DNA from: Oscheius tipulae
Taxonomy: Eukaryota; Nematoda; Chromadorea; Rhabditida; Rhabditidae
Assembly: GCA_037178975.1 (NCBI GenBank)
Contig: JASJZH010000006.1
Span: 2,108,001-2,172,000 of the forward strand
DNA length: 64,000 nt
Direction: 5' to 3'
Both the position numbers and the translations under genes were made by a program. The notes beneath the pieces were generated by a model, which searched no databases, was not told the origin of the DNA, and was given only the letters and a program-made list of their open reading frames with translations. Shown in pieces: positions 35,501 to 47,133 of the stretch. Position 1 is the stretch's first letter, and each line of letters starts with the position of its first letter.

Positions 35501-36430
35501 AACACAAAATAAAGACCTGACCAATTACGGACACCCATTGACTCTTGGTAGGCAATATCTTAAGGTACCCAGTGGGAGTAACAGACGAGGAATAATTCCT
35601 AAGGTCACGTTCTCTTTCTCAGCGAGACACAGATATTGCCCGAACTTGGCACAAAGAAACGGTTTGTATGGCTGTAAACTTACGATAGATTTAGGAGTAA
35701 CAATAAAACGTGTTTGCTACAATATATGTACTGTGAAGTCAACCCTGAGCTGTATCAGATTCAGTTATATGTCTTTTATATGTCATTCACACGCTCCAAA
35801 ATATCGCATTTTTAAAAAAAAAACAGCATTTCTTTCTAGTGTTTTTGAAACATCTAATGATTGTAATGTATCCATTGAATGCTTGATCAAAACTTCATGT
35901 TCCTTCGCACTGTTTGAATACATTCAAAAACGAAATTGGCATATGTTTTAGTGCCTTCTCTTGGAGACGAAGATGTATTGATGTCTATGTCTTTGAGACC
36001 AGTGCATCAGAATGGTCTCTAAAGTTGGCAACTTAGATCAAAAACAATATATAATACCCTTGCTCGTTGAACCGTTCTACCCGGGTCCCGCCACGAATGC
36101 CCTGACTTTTCTCAGTTGCAATACAATATTTCTACTACCGCGAACGACTAATTTTTCAAACAATTGAGGTGCAAAACAATAACTAACTCAGATTTTTCGC
36201 AATTAAGCTGATAAACTACTTTTTTCGTCTTTGTTTTTATATAATCGCGGTTATTTTCTTTCTCAGCAAGTATTGGTATTGGTCCCGCTTTCAATCTTTA
36301 AAATTTAAAATTATTAAAAGATATCGCTTCACTGTCAAAAGCGAACTTTGCATTATAAATGTAGTATAGCTAATCGATACATCTTTCCTCATTCGTTTTA
36401 AAACTCACTCCACTCACCTACTCGTCCAAG
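35501..36430. other. Divergent intergenic region
   Basis: AT-rich spacer between the leftward gene starting at 35500 and the rightward DEP gene at 36431; it should hold both promoters. A 158-codon open frame at 35475-35951 has no support as a gene. Confidence 0.5.
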
Positions 36431-39400
36431 ATGAATACAACTCCTCGTCGAGTTCAACGATCCGGATCCGTCGACTCAAGGAAACCTGCCCCGTACAAAC
36501 AACAATTCGCAGCAACAGAAAAAGTATGTGTCTTCTCTATTTCGTAGTTAGACCTACGTTTTCAGTGGAACAGTATCATCAATATCTTTTTGAAAGACTG
36601 TCCTAGAGGAAGACATCGTCGTCAATTCACTTACGTTGAAAACTCGTTCACAGGAAAAGAAGCGGTGGATTTTATGATGGAAGCCATTCCCACGACTCTT
36701 TTGAATGGACGACAAGTTACCAGGTATACATCTTCGTTACATACATGTTTAGCTCCTAATTTCAGGGAAAACTGCACGAAACTTTTGCAAAAGTTTTTGG
36801 AAGAGAAGAAATTCTACAGATATGGCTCCTTTGAGGGTAGGCCAGTCTTCAAAGATAGCAACTGGTTGTACTGGTAAGCTTCGTGTATTTGGTTGGTTCT
36901 AAAGTCAAATTTTGTAGTTTCTTCACAACGATCACCTCGAAACCGCAGACACCAAAACTTGTAAGGGCCAGCACTTTCAATTCGAGCTCTGTTCGTCTCC
37001 GACAGGATTCTTCAGCAGTGAATAGGCTAGTTTTCTGATATTCTTATTTCAAATATTTGATATATTATCTTTTGTCAGAAAACTTTTGCTGTTTTCAGTA
37101 CTGAGACGTTCAATGGATCCATACCCTCCTCCCCGGAGCAAAACTGCCCTTTTGACAGACGACGTTCGATGTCTTGCAGCAATTTGGCCGAAATCACCCA
37201 ATACGAGATCCCAACAAGGAAGTTTGAACGAGTGAGCGTTGTTCTTAACAGTTTTATCATCACGCTTACAGCGAAGCCGTGAGCCAGTTCGAGTTAATCT
37301 CGATATTACACCCACTTGCGACCGTACAAGGGATGAGACTACTGACAGAGATGACAGCACTGGGACGCTAACGAAACTAATGGAGAAATTAAACAGAAGA
37401 AGAAGAAGTCCTTCACCTATTGCGTCGGCTGAACCCAAGCTACTATCAAAAACACCATTGATAACAACGCCTTGTACAGCTCCTTTTTCAAGAGTATGCA
37501 ATTTTCTTTATCTTTTCCCAAAGTGTATGTTTAGAACGTTGTAACACCAGTTTTGAACGAGATCGACATGTGGAGCGTCTACAAATCTTGCCTCCATGCT
37601 CGTGTGAAAGATGTGCTCGCATCGGAAAACTTCGAATTCTCATGGCACATCAAAGGTAGTGACGTCAAATGGAACTGCGAGAAAGTAGACAACACTGGAA
37701 TGGTCATACCAAGAGCTAAATCAGGTATTTTATTCAATCTACTGTTTGAAAAAGGTTACAGATACGTACTCTGACTACATTCTGAGACTGATCAACTATC
37801 TGAAAATGTTCCCTTTCCCCAACGAGAAGGTCAACGCGGTGAAATATGATGAATATCAGGAGGTAGGTTATCTGGCCAACAAACAATTATTCTTTTTTCA
37901 GACAAAAGTCTTCAACGTGCTTTGTTCCAATCTAGAGAAGGCATCTCCACTGTTGACAGATGATGAAGCTTCCGCTATTCTCCGTGTCATGTCACACTTC
38001 GACGAAATGACCAGAAAAGGTGAGATATGACATTGGATGCCTTAATTCTGTTGATTTTAGAAGTTACAACAAGGCCAGTGCGTTTGAGTCCTCCTATGAC
38101 GCGTCTTCGTGCTCGTCAGATGCCAAGAACTGTAAGAGTATGAGAAACAGGCTGAATTTTGCAACTTTAGCCTGTGTCCTGCTATTCGTCAAGCTCTAAT
38201 GCTTCTACCCCAATGTCTACAGTCTCAACACTACCTTCAGCTCTCTATGTAAACGGATTAGAGGATCAAATCGCGTTTTCCGTGAGCTCATCAAGCCTAA
38301 GCAGGTATAATAGAGGTATTTTCACTTCTCTAACTTTTGTTTAGTCTTAACTCTTTCCCATCATCACGGTCGACACGGTCGGCGAGATCAAATTATTCCG
38401 CGAGTACCTGTCGAACTCCGGTCTCCCGGAGTCTATCCGATTCTACTCATGATATTAGCATCGACAGTGCTCAGAGTCTGCCTGGATTAATTATGACTCC
38501 TGAAATTGAGCAGAAGATTCGGGAGTATTACTCATCTACAGGTATGATCTGTTCCAGTTAAACTGTGCTACCACGAAGTGTATAAAGCTAGAAATCTCGG
38601 TATGACGAATATTTAGAGAGGAGCCCGAAAGAATCTCAGCGAACGCATAGCTGTTTATCTTATGTAACGGCTAAAACTTCGATTAGTCCTTTTGGAAACA
38701 GTACGTTTTTAAAGTGCATGCCTGCATGTGATTATCAGACGAATTGTATCGAAAAGGTGTTTCTGATTTGTGCCTTTAAAAAATTTTCAAATCAAATTAC
38801 TTTCAGAACTGAGCAGCAAGCAATACGAAAGTATGAGACTATCTATAGCTTTGATTCTCATGACTCTTCCTACCTCTCGTCGTTGGAAACTGCACACTCT
38901 TTTGAGGATGATGCACAAGATGGCGACAGACGATAATCTTCGTTTGGATCCCGAAGTAAGGAACTACGATATCGTAAGCTCTTAAAAAAACTTAAGCCTA
39001 TTTTCTCTCTAGATTCTTGAGAAGTTGACAAAGTGCATCGCTCCCTTTGGAAAAACTATCACAGCCAAACAAGCTCTAGATATCGTTCGACTACTCCTTG
39101 CTGCTGAAACCACCCAAGATCTCGACCAGCTCTTTGTCGTCGACAAGAAACTGATCCAGGACGTGAAGAATATGGCGGCCAATATTCAGCAACAAAGAGT
39201 GAGATTTGAGGAAATCGTTCAGTATTTCTCTTACAGGCAACCGCCACTGAACAGCCCGAGTTGAACAATGCTCCAACTCCACCAACTAATGTTCTCCAAT
39301 TTTGTGAGCCTGCAACGGTGATCTCTTCTATTTTCAGTTTATGACTGGATCATTTCAGAATAACATGTACAAAGAACAGAGTAGTCATACTTTGGAATTT

Positions 39401-39580
39401 CTTCTGCCTCTTCTGGACGGTATCATCAATGATGAGAACATGAAGCCGTCAGAAAAGGAGAGAAAACTGAAACAGTTCAAAACAGCTCATCCGGAAGTCT
39501 ATTCAAAGCGGTTACCACTTGGAGAAGTTCAGGAGAATGAAGGAAAACGAAACTTTTTCCGCAGAGTTTTTGGCAAGTAA
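36431..39580 (+). CDS. DEP-domain protein of the DEPDC1/LET-99 family
   Basis: ATG 36431, stop TAA 39578-39580. Exons: 36431-36523, 36566-36723, 36766-36873, 36918-37025, 37099-37231, 37272-37493, 37535-37724, 37762-37862, 37902-38019, 38061-38131, 38171-38304, 38345-38541, 38807-38973, 39013-39198, 39237-39317, 39359-39580; sum 763 codons, 762 aa. Residues 30-120 form a DEP domain (KDCPRGRHRRQFTYVENSF, TGKEAVDFMM, LEEKKFYRYGSFEGRPVFKD). The middle is Ser/Thr/Arg-rich. The C-terminal half, with MRLSIALILMTLPTSRRWKL, LPLLDGIINDENM and FKTAHPEVYSKRLP, matches the RhoGAP-like region of DEPDC1 proteins. In C. elegans the homologues LET-99 and TOE-2 act at the cortex in spindle positioning and asymmetric division (family knowledge). 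The exon 4-5 junction needs a GC donor at 37026. Confidence 0.88.
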
Positions 39581-40235
39581 CACTTCGTTCTTTTTGATCA
39601 TTTTCACACTGTGATATCTTAGGTTGTGAAAGTATGTGTAAATGAAGTCAGGACTATACGATAGTTACCTGTCCAGGCATTCTAGACAGAGCTATAATGC
39701 ATTTTCTCTCAGCGGATCCTCTCGCGGCCTTTTGTAGTTCAAACAGCACTTTCACTCAGTCCATCTTCAAAACAAAAGTACATAAAATGGCTACATAGAC
39801 TTCCGCGACTTTTGATGACTCCGCAAAGTCGAATGTCCTTGTGCAAATAGTGCAAATGCCCTTTTCTGTGCTTATCCTTCCCCGATAGCTTAGACGTGTG
39901 CACTTGAACAAGTTTACTGGTTCATAATACTGTGGAATGAATTTGCACATCTTGTGAGAGACAGACACATGATAGAAAAAAATTGTGAATTAGAGAAAGT
40001 TTTGGGCGAGACCTGATTGTTAGATATAAAAAAAGAGACCTTGTGATGAACCTGATCCTGATTGACACCGAACGTTTGATACAATTCTCTAATCTGGAAC
40101 TGGCTATTAATTAGAATGGCTGCCCTAAACACCAGACGAAATCCAAAAAAAACTAAAGCATATTGGCAGGAAGCGATAGAAACGTTAGGGAATGGGTCGG
40201 AGGCTCAAAAATGACACTTGAAATAGTAGAATGTC
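39581..40235. other. Intergenic region, tail to tail
   Basis: Spacer between the stop of the DEP-domain gene and the stop of the leftward gene at 40236. No gene or RNA is supported. Confidence 0.5.
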
Positions 40236-42726
40236 TCAGTTGGAGCTAATCAGATTCCATAAAACTGAGTCTTCTCTTCTCGACTGCGCTTTGTCCATGT
40301 TTTCCAAAAGAAAAGCTTCGTTGGCGCGATCGCGAGCCAGACGAGCCAGGTGAGAGTCAATGTGGGCTGTGAGCTCCTATAATAGGAATTTTGACAAGAA
40401 AAGTCAAGAATACTACCTCTCGTTCTTCAATCCGGCTGTGTACATCTGATTGTTGTATTATTGGCAAGGCGTTCCTAAAGTCTTCCCGTAGCTTGTCCAA
40501 GGCTTCCTTGGCTTCCCAATAATACGACGTCACAATGCTCACACTGAAAGTACTGCCATTGGGAATGAAAATGAAAAATATTGGAAACTGATTTCCTTTA
40601 TTTAAAAGATTTAGCTACTGTGACATTGACCACCGCTAATTTTACATAGCGTAACTTTCTAATGACTACATTCATTTGAAAAGACATGGTTGTGTTAGGA
40701 CACGCTCATACATGTTTATAAATAAGATGCCAAATCTTTCAGTTATAGTTGTCTCTTGAACATTTATGTGGTTACTTTATAGAAAAGACTGCAACGGCCT
40801 TGGCTAGATTAATAAGCTTTAGTTGGTTTAAATTTGCCAAGCCTAAGAAGGAAAGCACTAGAGGAGGAAGTAATTATTGAAACGTTCCGGTCGAATGTTT
40901 TGATGGAACCTTTTAAAAATGAGGCTGCTGGGACCCCAAAAAGACTAATTTAACTCACTTGGACTCTATTTGTTCTTGTGTGCTCTTATCGTCCACCAGC
41001 TTTCCTAGTAGACCTCCGATTCGGATGAGACATCTAAAACATGCATGATTAATTACCATTCATGTAATTTTTTCCGTCTGAAACTCTATGTTGCACTCAA
41101 AGTGCGAAGATGGACTGGGAGTGTTTCCGAATATTAACCTCTTTTCGGGACACGACTGCTTCCTCAAATCGCGTAAAAAGAAATTTAGATAGCGTTTAGG
41201 GTCTGACTTATGCATTTGCACTTTTCCACGCACTGTTAGTGCAACCTGATTAGAAATACTCAACTCCCTTGACTTTCACGATGTTCACACAAGTGAACAT
41301 TCCGACTTGTTTACGCGTGCTGGCCTCCCTACACGGAAAAGTGCATCCGAACTTGTGCGATAGTGTCTTTCATACGAGCAAGCGTCCTGCGGGTGACGAG
41401 AGGGAGAGCGGGTCAAGGACTCGAATGGTTGCTCTTTTTCAAAAAGTGCAACCTGGATTGAAAGGCCTTCTGGTCAATCAAGGTCAGCGGGGAAGCAAAC
41501 GAAGACTAAGTTCTTTGACTAAGAGAAGAGAAATTGAAAAGTGCCGAGCAATTAAACAGCTTCTCAAAACTTATGATGTTGCAAAGCATAAGTGTTTGCC
41601 GTAAATAATTTTAACCCAAGGCTCACAGAATGATCATCAGTATCAGACTAAATAATCTTACTTCAAGATACAAGAACAGTTCAAATGTCACATGCCCTCG
41701 TGTCCACCCTTCCCGCCAACCGATCTTTTCTGTCTGGGCGACGAAAAGATCGGGTGCGAGTGCATTGCACTCTGCCCCGTGGTGCCGCGCACTTGTACTG
41801 CTCAGTCACGTCATCAATTCCGATGACCTTTTTATGAACGAGGAATAAAGGAAGGGACTTCGAGAACTACAAGGATCAACGTCATACGCTGCCCGCAGAT
41901 CGAGTGCGATTGACCTTGTTTTTCAGTTTTCGCCCACGAAGATGGAGCTTTCTAGCACTTTTCCGGAAGGAACAACACAAGTTCCAGAATGCAGCTGATT
42001 CTCTGTTTGCTCAGCTGTGTTTGAGAGTGGGATTGTTTCTACTACCATTAGTTTTTGGCGTCCTCCGCCAGTCAAAAGTGCAAGTGCTCGCAGCTTTTTT
42101 CTCCCCCTAAATAATTCTCCAACCTCTTGAAAGGCACCGTGCAGACTAGAATATCTTAAATGCGGAGACTTTAAATAAGTCAGACTGCATTTTTTTTCTT
42201 AAGTTTCTCCTATCAGAAGTTGTCAGACCTGTGGATAAAAGACAAATATTTGATAAAGTGCATGTGAACTTGCAACTCATGTGTGTTGTCTCGCGAGACC
42301 AGATAAAACTCGGACGCTGGGCGCATCAGAGAACATTTGTGACGTTTCGTGCAAGGCTCACGCGGAAAGAAGCAATTTGTTTGTTTACTCTCGGCCAGAT
42401 CAAAGAATTTCGTAAACTTACAGGCAATCCTCAATGTTAATCTGCATCAACTCCATGGCTACTACTGTTTCCGCTGAAGTGTCGAGATCACTCTGAGAGA
42501 AAGCGGATGTCGGAACGGGGGGATCTGAAAAACACTTTCATGCACTTTTGAACAACCTAATTGTTGTCAATTAGCGCTCTCGGTGGTCCAAGCTGTACTA
42601 ATTGGTGCCAAACTGACCTGGATGAACCTCCAAGCCATGTTTCAGCTTGAGATGAGAGCTGATATTCTCCTGCATCATGAGCATCGTGTTCAAGTAGCTG
42701 ATTTCTTCTTCGACAAAGTGTTCCAT
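40236..42726 (-). CDS. Unrecognised 184-aa helical protein
   Basis: ATG 42726-42724, directly after an acceptor (TTTTTTCAG CGAG ATG); stop TGA 40238-40236. Exons (minus): 42726-42618, 42524-42422, 41033-40959, 40543-40417, 40376-40236; lengths close to 185 codons. The protein is mostly helical and charged: MEHFVEEEISYLNTMLMMQ, VVAMELMQINIEDCLCLI, YYWEAKEALDKLREDFRNAL, LARLARDRANEAFLLENM. Coiled-coil packing and membership of a small complex are plausible but unproven. No signal peptide. Intron 2 is 1388 nt and is packed, like the upstream region, with AAAGTGC motifs. Confidence 0.75.
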
Positions 42727-44420
42727 CTCGCTGAAAAAAATGAAACTGTCCGCAGAGTGCAAGCTGCAACGTATAAGTGTGCTTTGAAAAAGAGAAATTA
42801 GAAAGGGGTGGCAATATGATTGTACTTGAGTACGAAGAAAGTACACATCCTTGCGGGGAGGTAATCCAATTGATGACTAGAGAATACTAATCAGACTGAG
42901 GAAAAGAAAAGCTTCTACAGAAAGGGACTGACAGAGCGACCGGGAAAGTCACTCACCCTTGCGCTCCCTTGAAAAAGTGCAACGCGGGTGGGCTGTTCGC
43001 CCATATCATGCCTGCAGCTGCCCTCTCTCTTAGAACATCACACAACGGACGCTTGATAAGAGAAAGTACAAGTGCTGATGTTGAAAATCCTTGCTAAGGC
43101 GGGCTATTGGTCCCGCCAAAATTGTAACCTAATGCCCCCATACTCTGCTCACCTACAGGCCAGAGATCAAGGCAGGAGCGCAAAAGGGCAACCGGAGTGC
43201 AGTTGTGTCAAGGCTAGTTTTTCCGCCTAGAGGAGGTTTTACCAGATGAAACCCTCGGGAGCGTGAGAGTGCAAAAGGATAAAGAGATTTTTTCAACGTC
43301 TGCACATTGTTCATTATTCAAGTAGCGAGTCCTTTTCAGGTCTGCGCTAAATGACCTTAGTGACCAGACACTCTTCCTTGTAGCCAGATGTTTGGCCACC
43401 TCCTGAACGTCTTTCAGATTTGCGCCCAATTTGTTTGTTGCAAAGTGGCGACAGATCATCGAATCGGATTTACGCGTGACAGGGAACTATGCCAAAAACT
43501 TGCTGCAAACTGAAATCCCGACAGATCGCAACGTTTCTGACAACAACAAGTGAAACAGGAATGTTGCGGGCTTGAAGAATAAAAATTGAGAGTGGCACAG
43601 CCTCGTACCATGGACAGATGACTATGAGAGAAATACGCGAAATATGAAAGAGGTCTAGAAAGTACAAATTCTGCAGACGGGAAAATGAGACGGTATCTTC
43701 ATATTTTCCAAGAGATTCAAAGAATGCCTTCACAAGAGCTAGCTTTATTGCTGTGCAATAAAAAGTGGCGTCTTGTTCTTGGCCAGTTGGATTACCTACA
43801 CAAGGAAATGTCAATTTACAATTGTGAAAATGGTGCGATGGAGCATAAGACAAGATTTTAATGTCTAGGATAGAGCGGCAAAGAAAAGAGTGTTTCGTCA
43901 AAGTGCACAGTCGGTGTTCAATGGCGCGTATGCGTGTGAATCTACTATAGGATGGACAACCCTTCTCGTGGCAAGTGCGCAACATGAATCATGTTGCTCC
44001 ATCCGCAAAAGAAGTGCAAGCCGCAGTCATTCCGTCTTGCTCTCAAGTCGCCAGAGTGCTTATAAGCAGGGCGAAATTCTTTCAGACAGATTGCACTTTC
44101 GGCTCGCTAGTCGTTGGTCTACAGTACGAAGATATTAAATAAGACTGATCCCGTTCAGCCACCTGACAGCCGGCTTTGATGAAATTATTGAATGTCCTCT
44201 GAAGGAACTACACGAGGTTTCACTAACTAGTTCAACGACGTCTCGTGGATTGTTCAATAATTTTCTCAAAGTGCAAATTTATCTGTCTGCTTCATCGTAA
44301 AAAAACGAACGACCTTCTTTTAGAGATAAAATGTGGCACTTTCCACGGCGGACTGTCTATTCGGCGTGTATCTCAATCAGACTGTATGAGAACAGTAGTG
44401 AAATCCGTGGAAAAGTGCAA
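41090..44420. promoter_or_regulatory. Cluster of about 15 AAAGTGC motifs
   Basis: AAAGTGC or its complement GCACTTT occurs at about 41099, 41218, 41338, 41443, 41538, 41955, 42075, 42255, 42542, 42974, 43900, 44093, 44268, 44336 and 44412. The extended form is roughly [GC][TA]AAAAGTGCA. I found only about ten copies in the other 60 kb. They lie in the long intron and 1.7 kb upstream of the 184-aa gene and occur in both orientations. A shared binding site or an underlying dispersed element would both explain it. Confidence 0.55.
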
Positions 44421-45834
44421 AGGGTCGGCTGGCCTTCACGAGACAGAATGTGCCAAGACAAAAACGTCTGACAAAAAATGCCCTCGAACGGCCGACGATT
44501 AATGTCTGTGTGGAAAGAGTTGACCGACATCGAAACAGACTGGGCAACTCGATAACATTAGGCCTGGGGAGAGGAAGTGGTATAGTACGATTTGAGAACT
44601 CGAGTGGAACCGTATCAACAACTGATCGAAAATTGTATAGAAAGAGTAGCTCCCATTTGGTCGCTCTTACTGGTACAGGTACAGACCACCATGATTCCTT
44701 TTGTGTAGATGTGACGCCGCGAGGGATGACTAATTGTGCCTGCAAGACGGTCCTTATTTAGCAACTAGAGGTGTAATTGTGAACAGAAAGTGTATCACGA
44801 GTACGGTGTGCAGTAAAACTGTCGCTCCTTATAAACTAATAGAACTGTTTAGGAAAAGGACACCAACACAGAAACAACATAGCAGATACTGGCGACATGT
44901 ATGAACACTTGTTTCCGTGCGAAAGCTTCAGGAAAAAGCTGTACACAAGGGCGGCACTATTTGGTATTAGAAGTTGGTACAACCACTGGCAAACAAGAAG
45001 CACATATGTTAAACGTTGTTGACCGTTAGAAATATACCAAAAGGTTTAAATACATTTTTCAATCTGTTAGAATTAAAGGAAGGTTGATATGGGCTGGTTT
45101 ATGGTGGGGGCTATGTTACGTACAGAAAAGTTTTCACTTTGCATAGTAGTAACATAGAGCCGCCATTGCTCGTAAACTTCATATCGTTCGTAGACGAAGA
45201 CAGTCTAATATAGTGTGGCGCATACAGTTTCAGCGTGACTGGGCAAAACAAAAACGCTGAGTTGGACTGCTATGCTTACGTTTGGACGAGATCAATGGGT
45301 TTCTTGTTTCCAGTTTGGTAATGAAAAATGTAAACCGAATGTCAAAAAGAGAAAAAAATTGAGGACTTATTAACTGAATTCCGTATAGGTGATATCCGAA
45401 CAGTTGGCATTTATCTTCTGCCGAGCTTCACTTCCTTACACTTTTAATCGACTACAAAGTGTTTAGTTGTAGGTATTCATGTGTTTGTTGCAGTTTACTA
45501 CATGTTTCCATAGCCTTTGTAAAATGTCAGACAGAAGCCGTAATGACACCTAACTCTGAAATAAAATGTTCTCTTTCCGCTTTTTCCTGTTAAATTTCAT
45601 AGAACATTACGTACTTTTCTAATTAAATACAAAACTTTCCCGATATTATCTTGAAAGTTGTAGTCAGGGTCTTTTCTCTCCTTAGGATTTTCTTCCAGAT
45701 CAATGCCGCTACACATTCACTGTGTATGTTCTGTTTTCATTTAATTTCAGAATTTTGCTTGTGTATTCTAATAATTACAGAGACAACATCGTCAAAACCG
45801 TAACTAGGTGTTTCAACTATTATTGTATTTACAG
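42727..45834. other. Region upstream of the 184-aa gene, no further gene supported
   Basis: Open frames up to 171 codons (43470-43985 minus) and 103 codons (44450-44761 plus) are present but have no splice-consistent partners or motifs. The part up to 44.4 kb carries the AAAGTGC cluster; the rest is AT-rich and featureless. Upstream exons of the gene ending at 46284 may lie here but were not found. Confidence 0.4.
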
Positions 45835-46284
45835 GAGCGAGAGACATCTTCCGCTATTTTGAGACCCGTCTGCATGCTGGCCAAAGTCACCAATTGGACG
45901 TTGTTTCAGACTGAGCACTATTGCAAAGATCTTGACGATGCAGTGAGCAGGCCTTCTGACTTGTGAGTTTTGTTTTTACAAACATTCAGCTTCGGATCAA
46001 ATGCTTCCAAGGTATGTCCATTTGGAGCACCACAAGCCACATACTTTTTCCAGCAATAGCTATGGCTTCGTGAACTTTTAAACGGTAGATGAGTAAAAAT
46101 CAGCAAGGAACGTTTAATAGGAATTCTTTTGGGCTCAAACAAAATTGTAAGAGCTAATTGTTTGTACTGTTACTATTTTAGAGGCTCGCTAGCTATTGGA
46201 TATCACTTCACTGGCACCAGCCATAAGAACAGGATCGACGACTTGAATCAGAAGTTAAACTTAATTTTCGGACACAGGCTGTGA
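45835..46284 (+). CDS. 3' exons of an unrecognised protein
   Basis: Exon 45835-45962 follows a TTTACAG acceptor and ends at GTGAGT; exon 46182-46284 follows TTTTAG and ends at TGA. Joined, they encode RPVCMLAKVTNWTLFQTEHY, CKDLDDAVSRPSDL, then GSLAIGYHFTGTSHKNRIDD and LNLIFGHRL. Composition and matched splice phase look like real coding sequence. Translation could start at the internal ATG 45874, giving a protein of about 63 aa, or upstream exons may be missing. Not recognised. Convergent with the gene ending at 46470. Confidence 0.5.
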
Positions 46285-46469
46285 CTGTGAGTTAATACAG
46301 TTGACGTATAATGCCTAAATTTGTTGGAGCTGTGACCTAGCGTTTATGGATCGACTTCTAGCTCCACCACTTTATTTACAATAAAAATTGTTGCATATTT
46401 ATTGACATTATCATCAATAAAGCTTTTGGAGATCTGAGGTATTTCGTAAAGTGTTCATATATAAACCCT

Positions 46470-47133
46470 TCAAGGAAGGTTGGCAATAAGTATATAGTCG
46501 TTAGGCACTTCGTTGTATGGCATTGATCCTTCTTCAGCAATGTCATTAAAGAATTCCAGTTCTCCTTGAACTTCGTTATACTCCGAAAGTTCGTTGGGAA
46601 GCTCATTCGGTTCGAAGATCTCATTTCCAATATCGTTTGGCTCGTCGATCTCATTTCCAATATCGTTTGGCTCGTCAATCTCATTGATTCCAATATCGTT
46701 TGGCTCGTCGATCTCATTGAATCCCAGATTGTTTGGCTCGTCAATTTCATTGAAAGGAAGCTCAAGCGACTCCGCTTCTGCTTCTATCAAGGATTGTTCC
46801 TCAACTGGTGCTAGCGGTATGGCAGCTTCTTCTTCAACTGTTCTGCCGACAAATCTCCAAAGTCTTGGGAAGACTCTGGTAACAAATCGACTTGCAGCTT
46901 CAATAGCTGCGACAAGAATCCTTTTTCCAACTTCTCTGCTGGCGTTTACTACAATTGCACGCACGGCCGGTAGAGCCCTTTTGGCTCTTATAGCTACACC
47001 ATCGGTTGTGTTCTGATCTGAACATATTTGTTACCCATAATACATCAATGTACTCACCAGGTTTAATGTAGAATCCGACTGTTGAATCGAGAAGGAGAAA
47101 AAGCACAAGACACTTTGGGAGGATTGTCAGCAT
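46470..47133 (-). CDS. Secreted protein with cationic amphipathic segment and acidic NEIDEPND repeats
   Basis: ATG 47133-47131; exons (minus) 47133-47058 and 47017-46470; 207 aa. Signal peptide MLTILPKCLVLFLLLDSTVG. The mature start is followed by about 50 residues rich in Arg/Lys and small hydrophobics (RAKRALPAVRAIVV, GKRILVAAIEAASRFVTR, RLWRFVGRTV) with no acidic cluster. The remaining ~110 residues are strongly acidic and contain four to five repeats of about 11 residues: FNEIDEPNNLG, FNEIDEPNDIG, INEIDEPNDIG, NEIDEPNDIG, NEIFEPNEL. A positive block beside a negative repeat block recalls precursors in which an acidic pro-region neutralises a membrane-active peptide, but there is no sequence family match to prove this. 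An intrinsically disordered structural protein is the alternative. Confidence 0.7.

Noticed and set aside
35475-35951. 158-codon plus-strand open frame
   Set aside because: It overlaps the first exon of the leftward gene and runs into AT-rich spacer; no homology or splice support.
43470-43985. 171-codon minus-strand frame
   Set aside because: No recognisable motifs and no splice-consistent neighbours; lies in the motif-rich upstream region.
44450-44761. 103-codon plus-strand frame
   Set aside because: Arg/Thr/Gly-rich chance frame with no start support and no connected exons.
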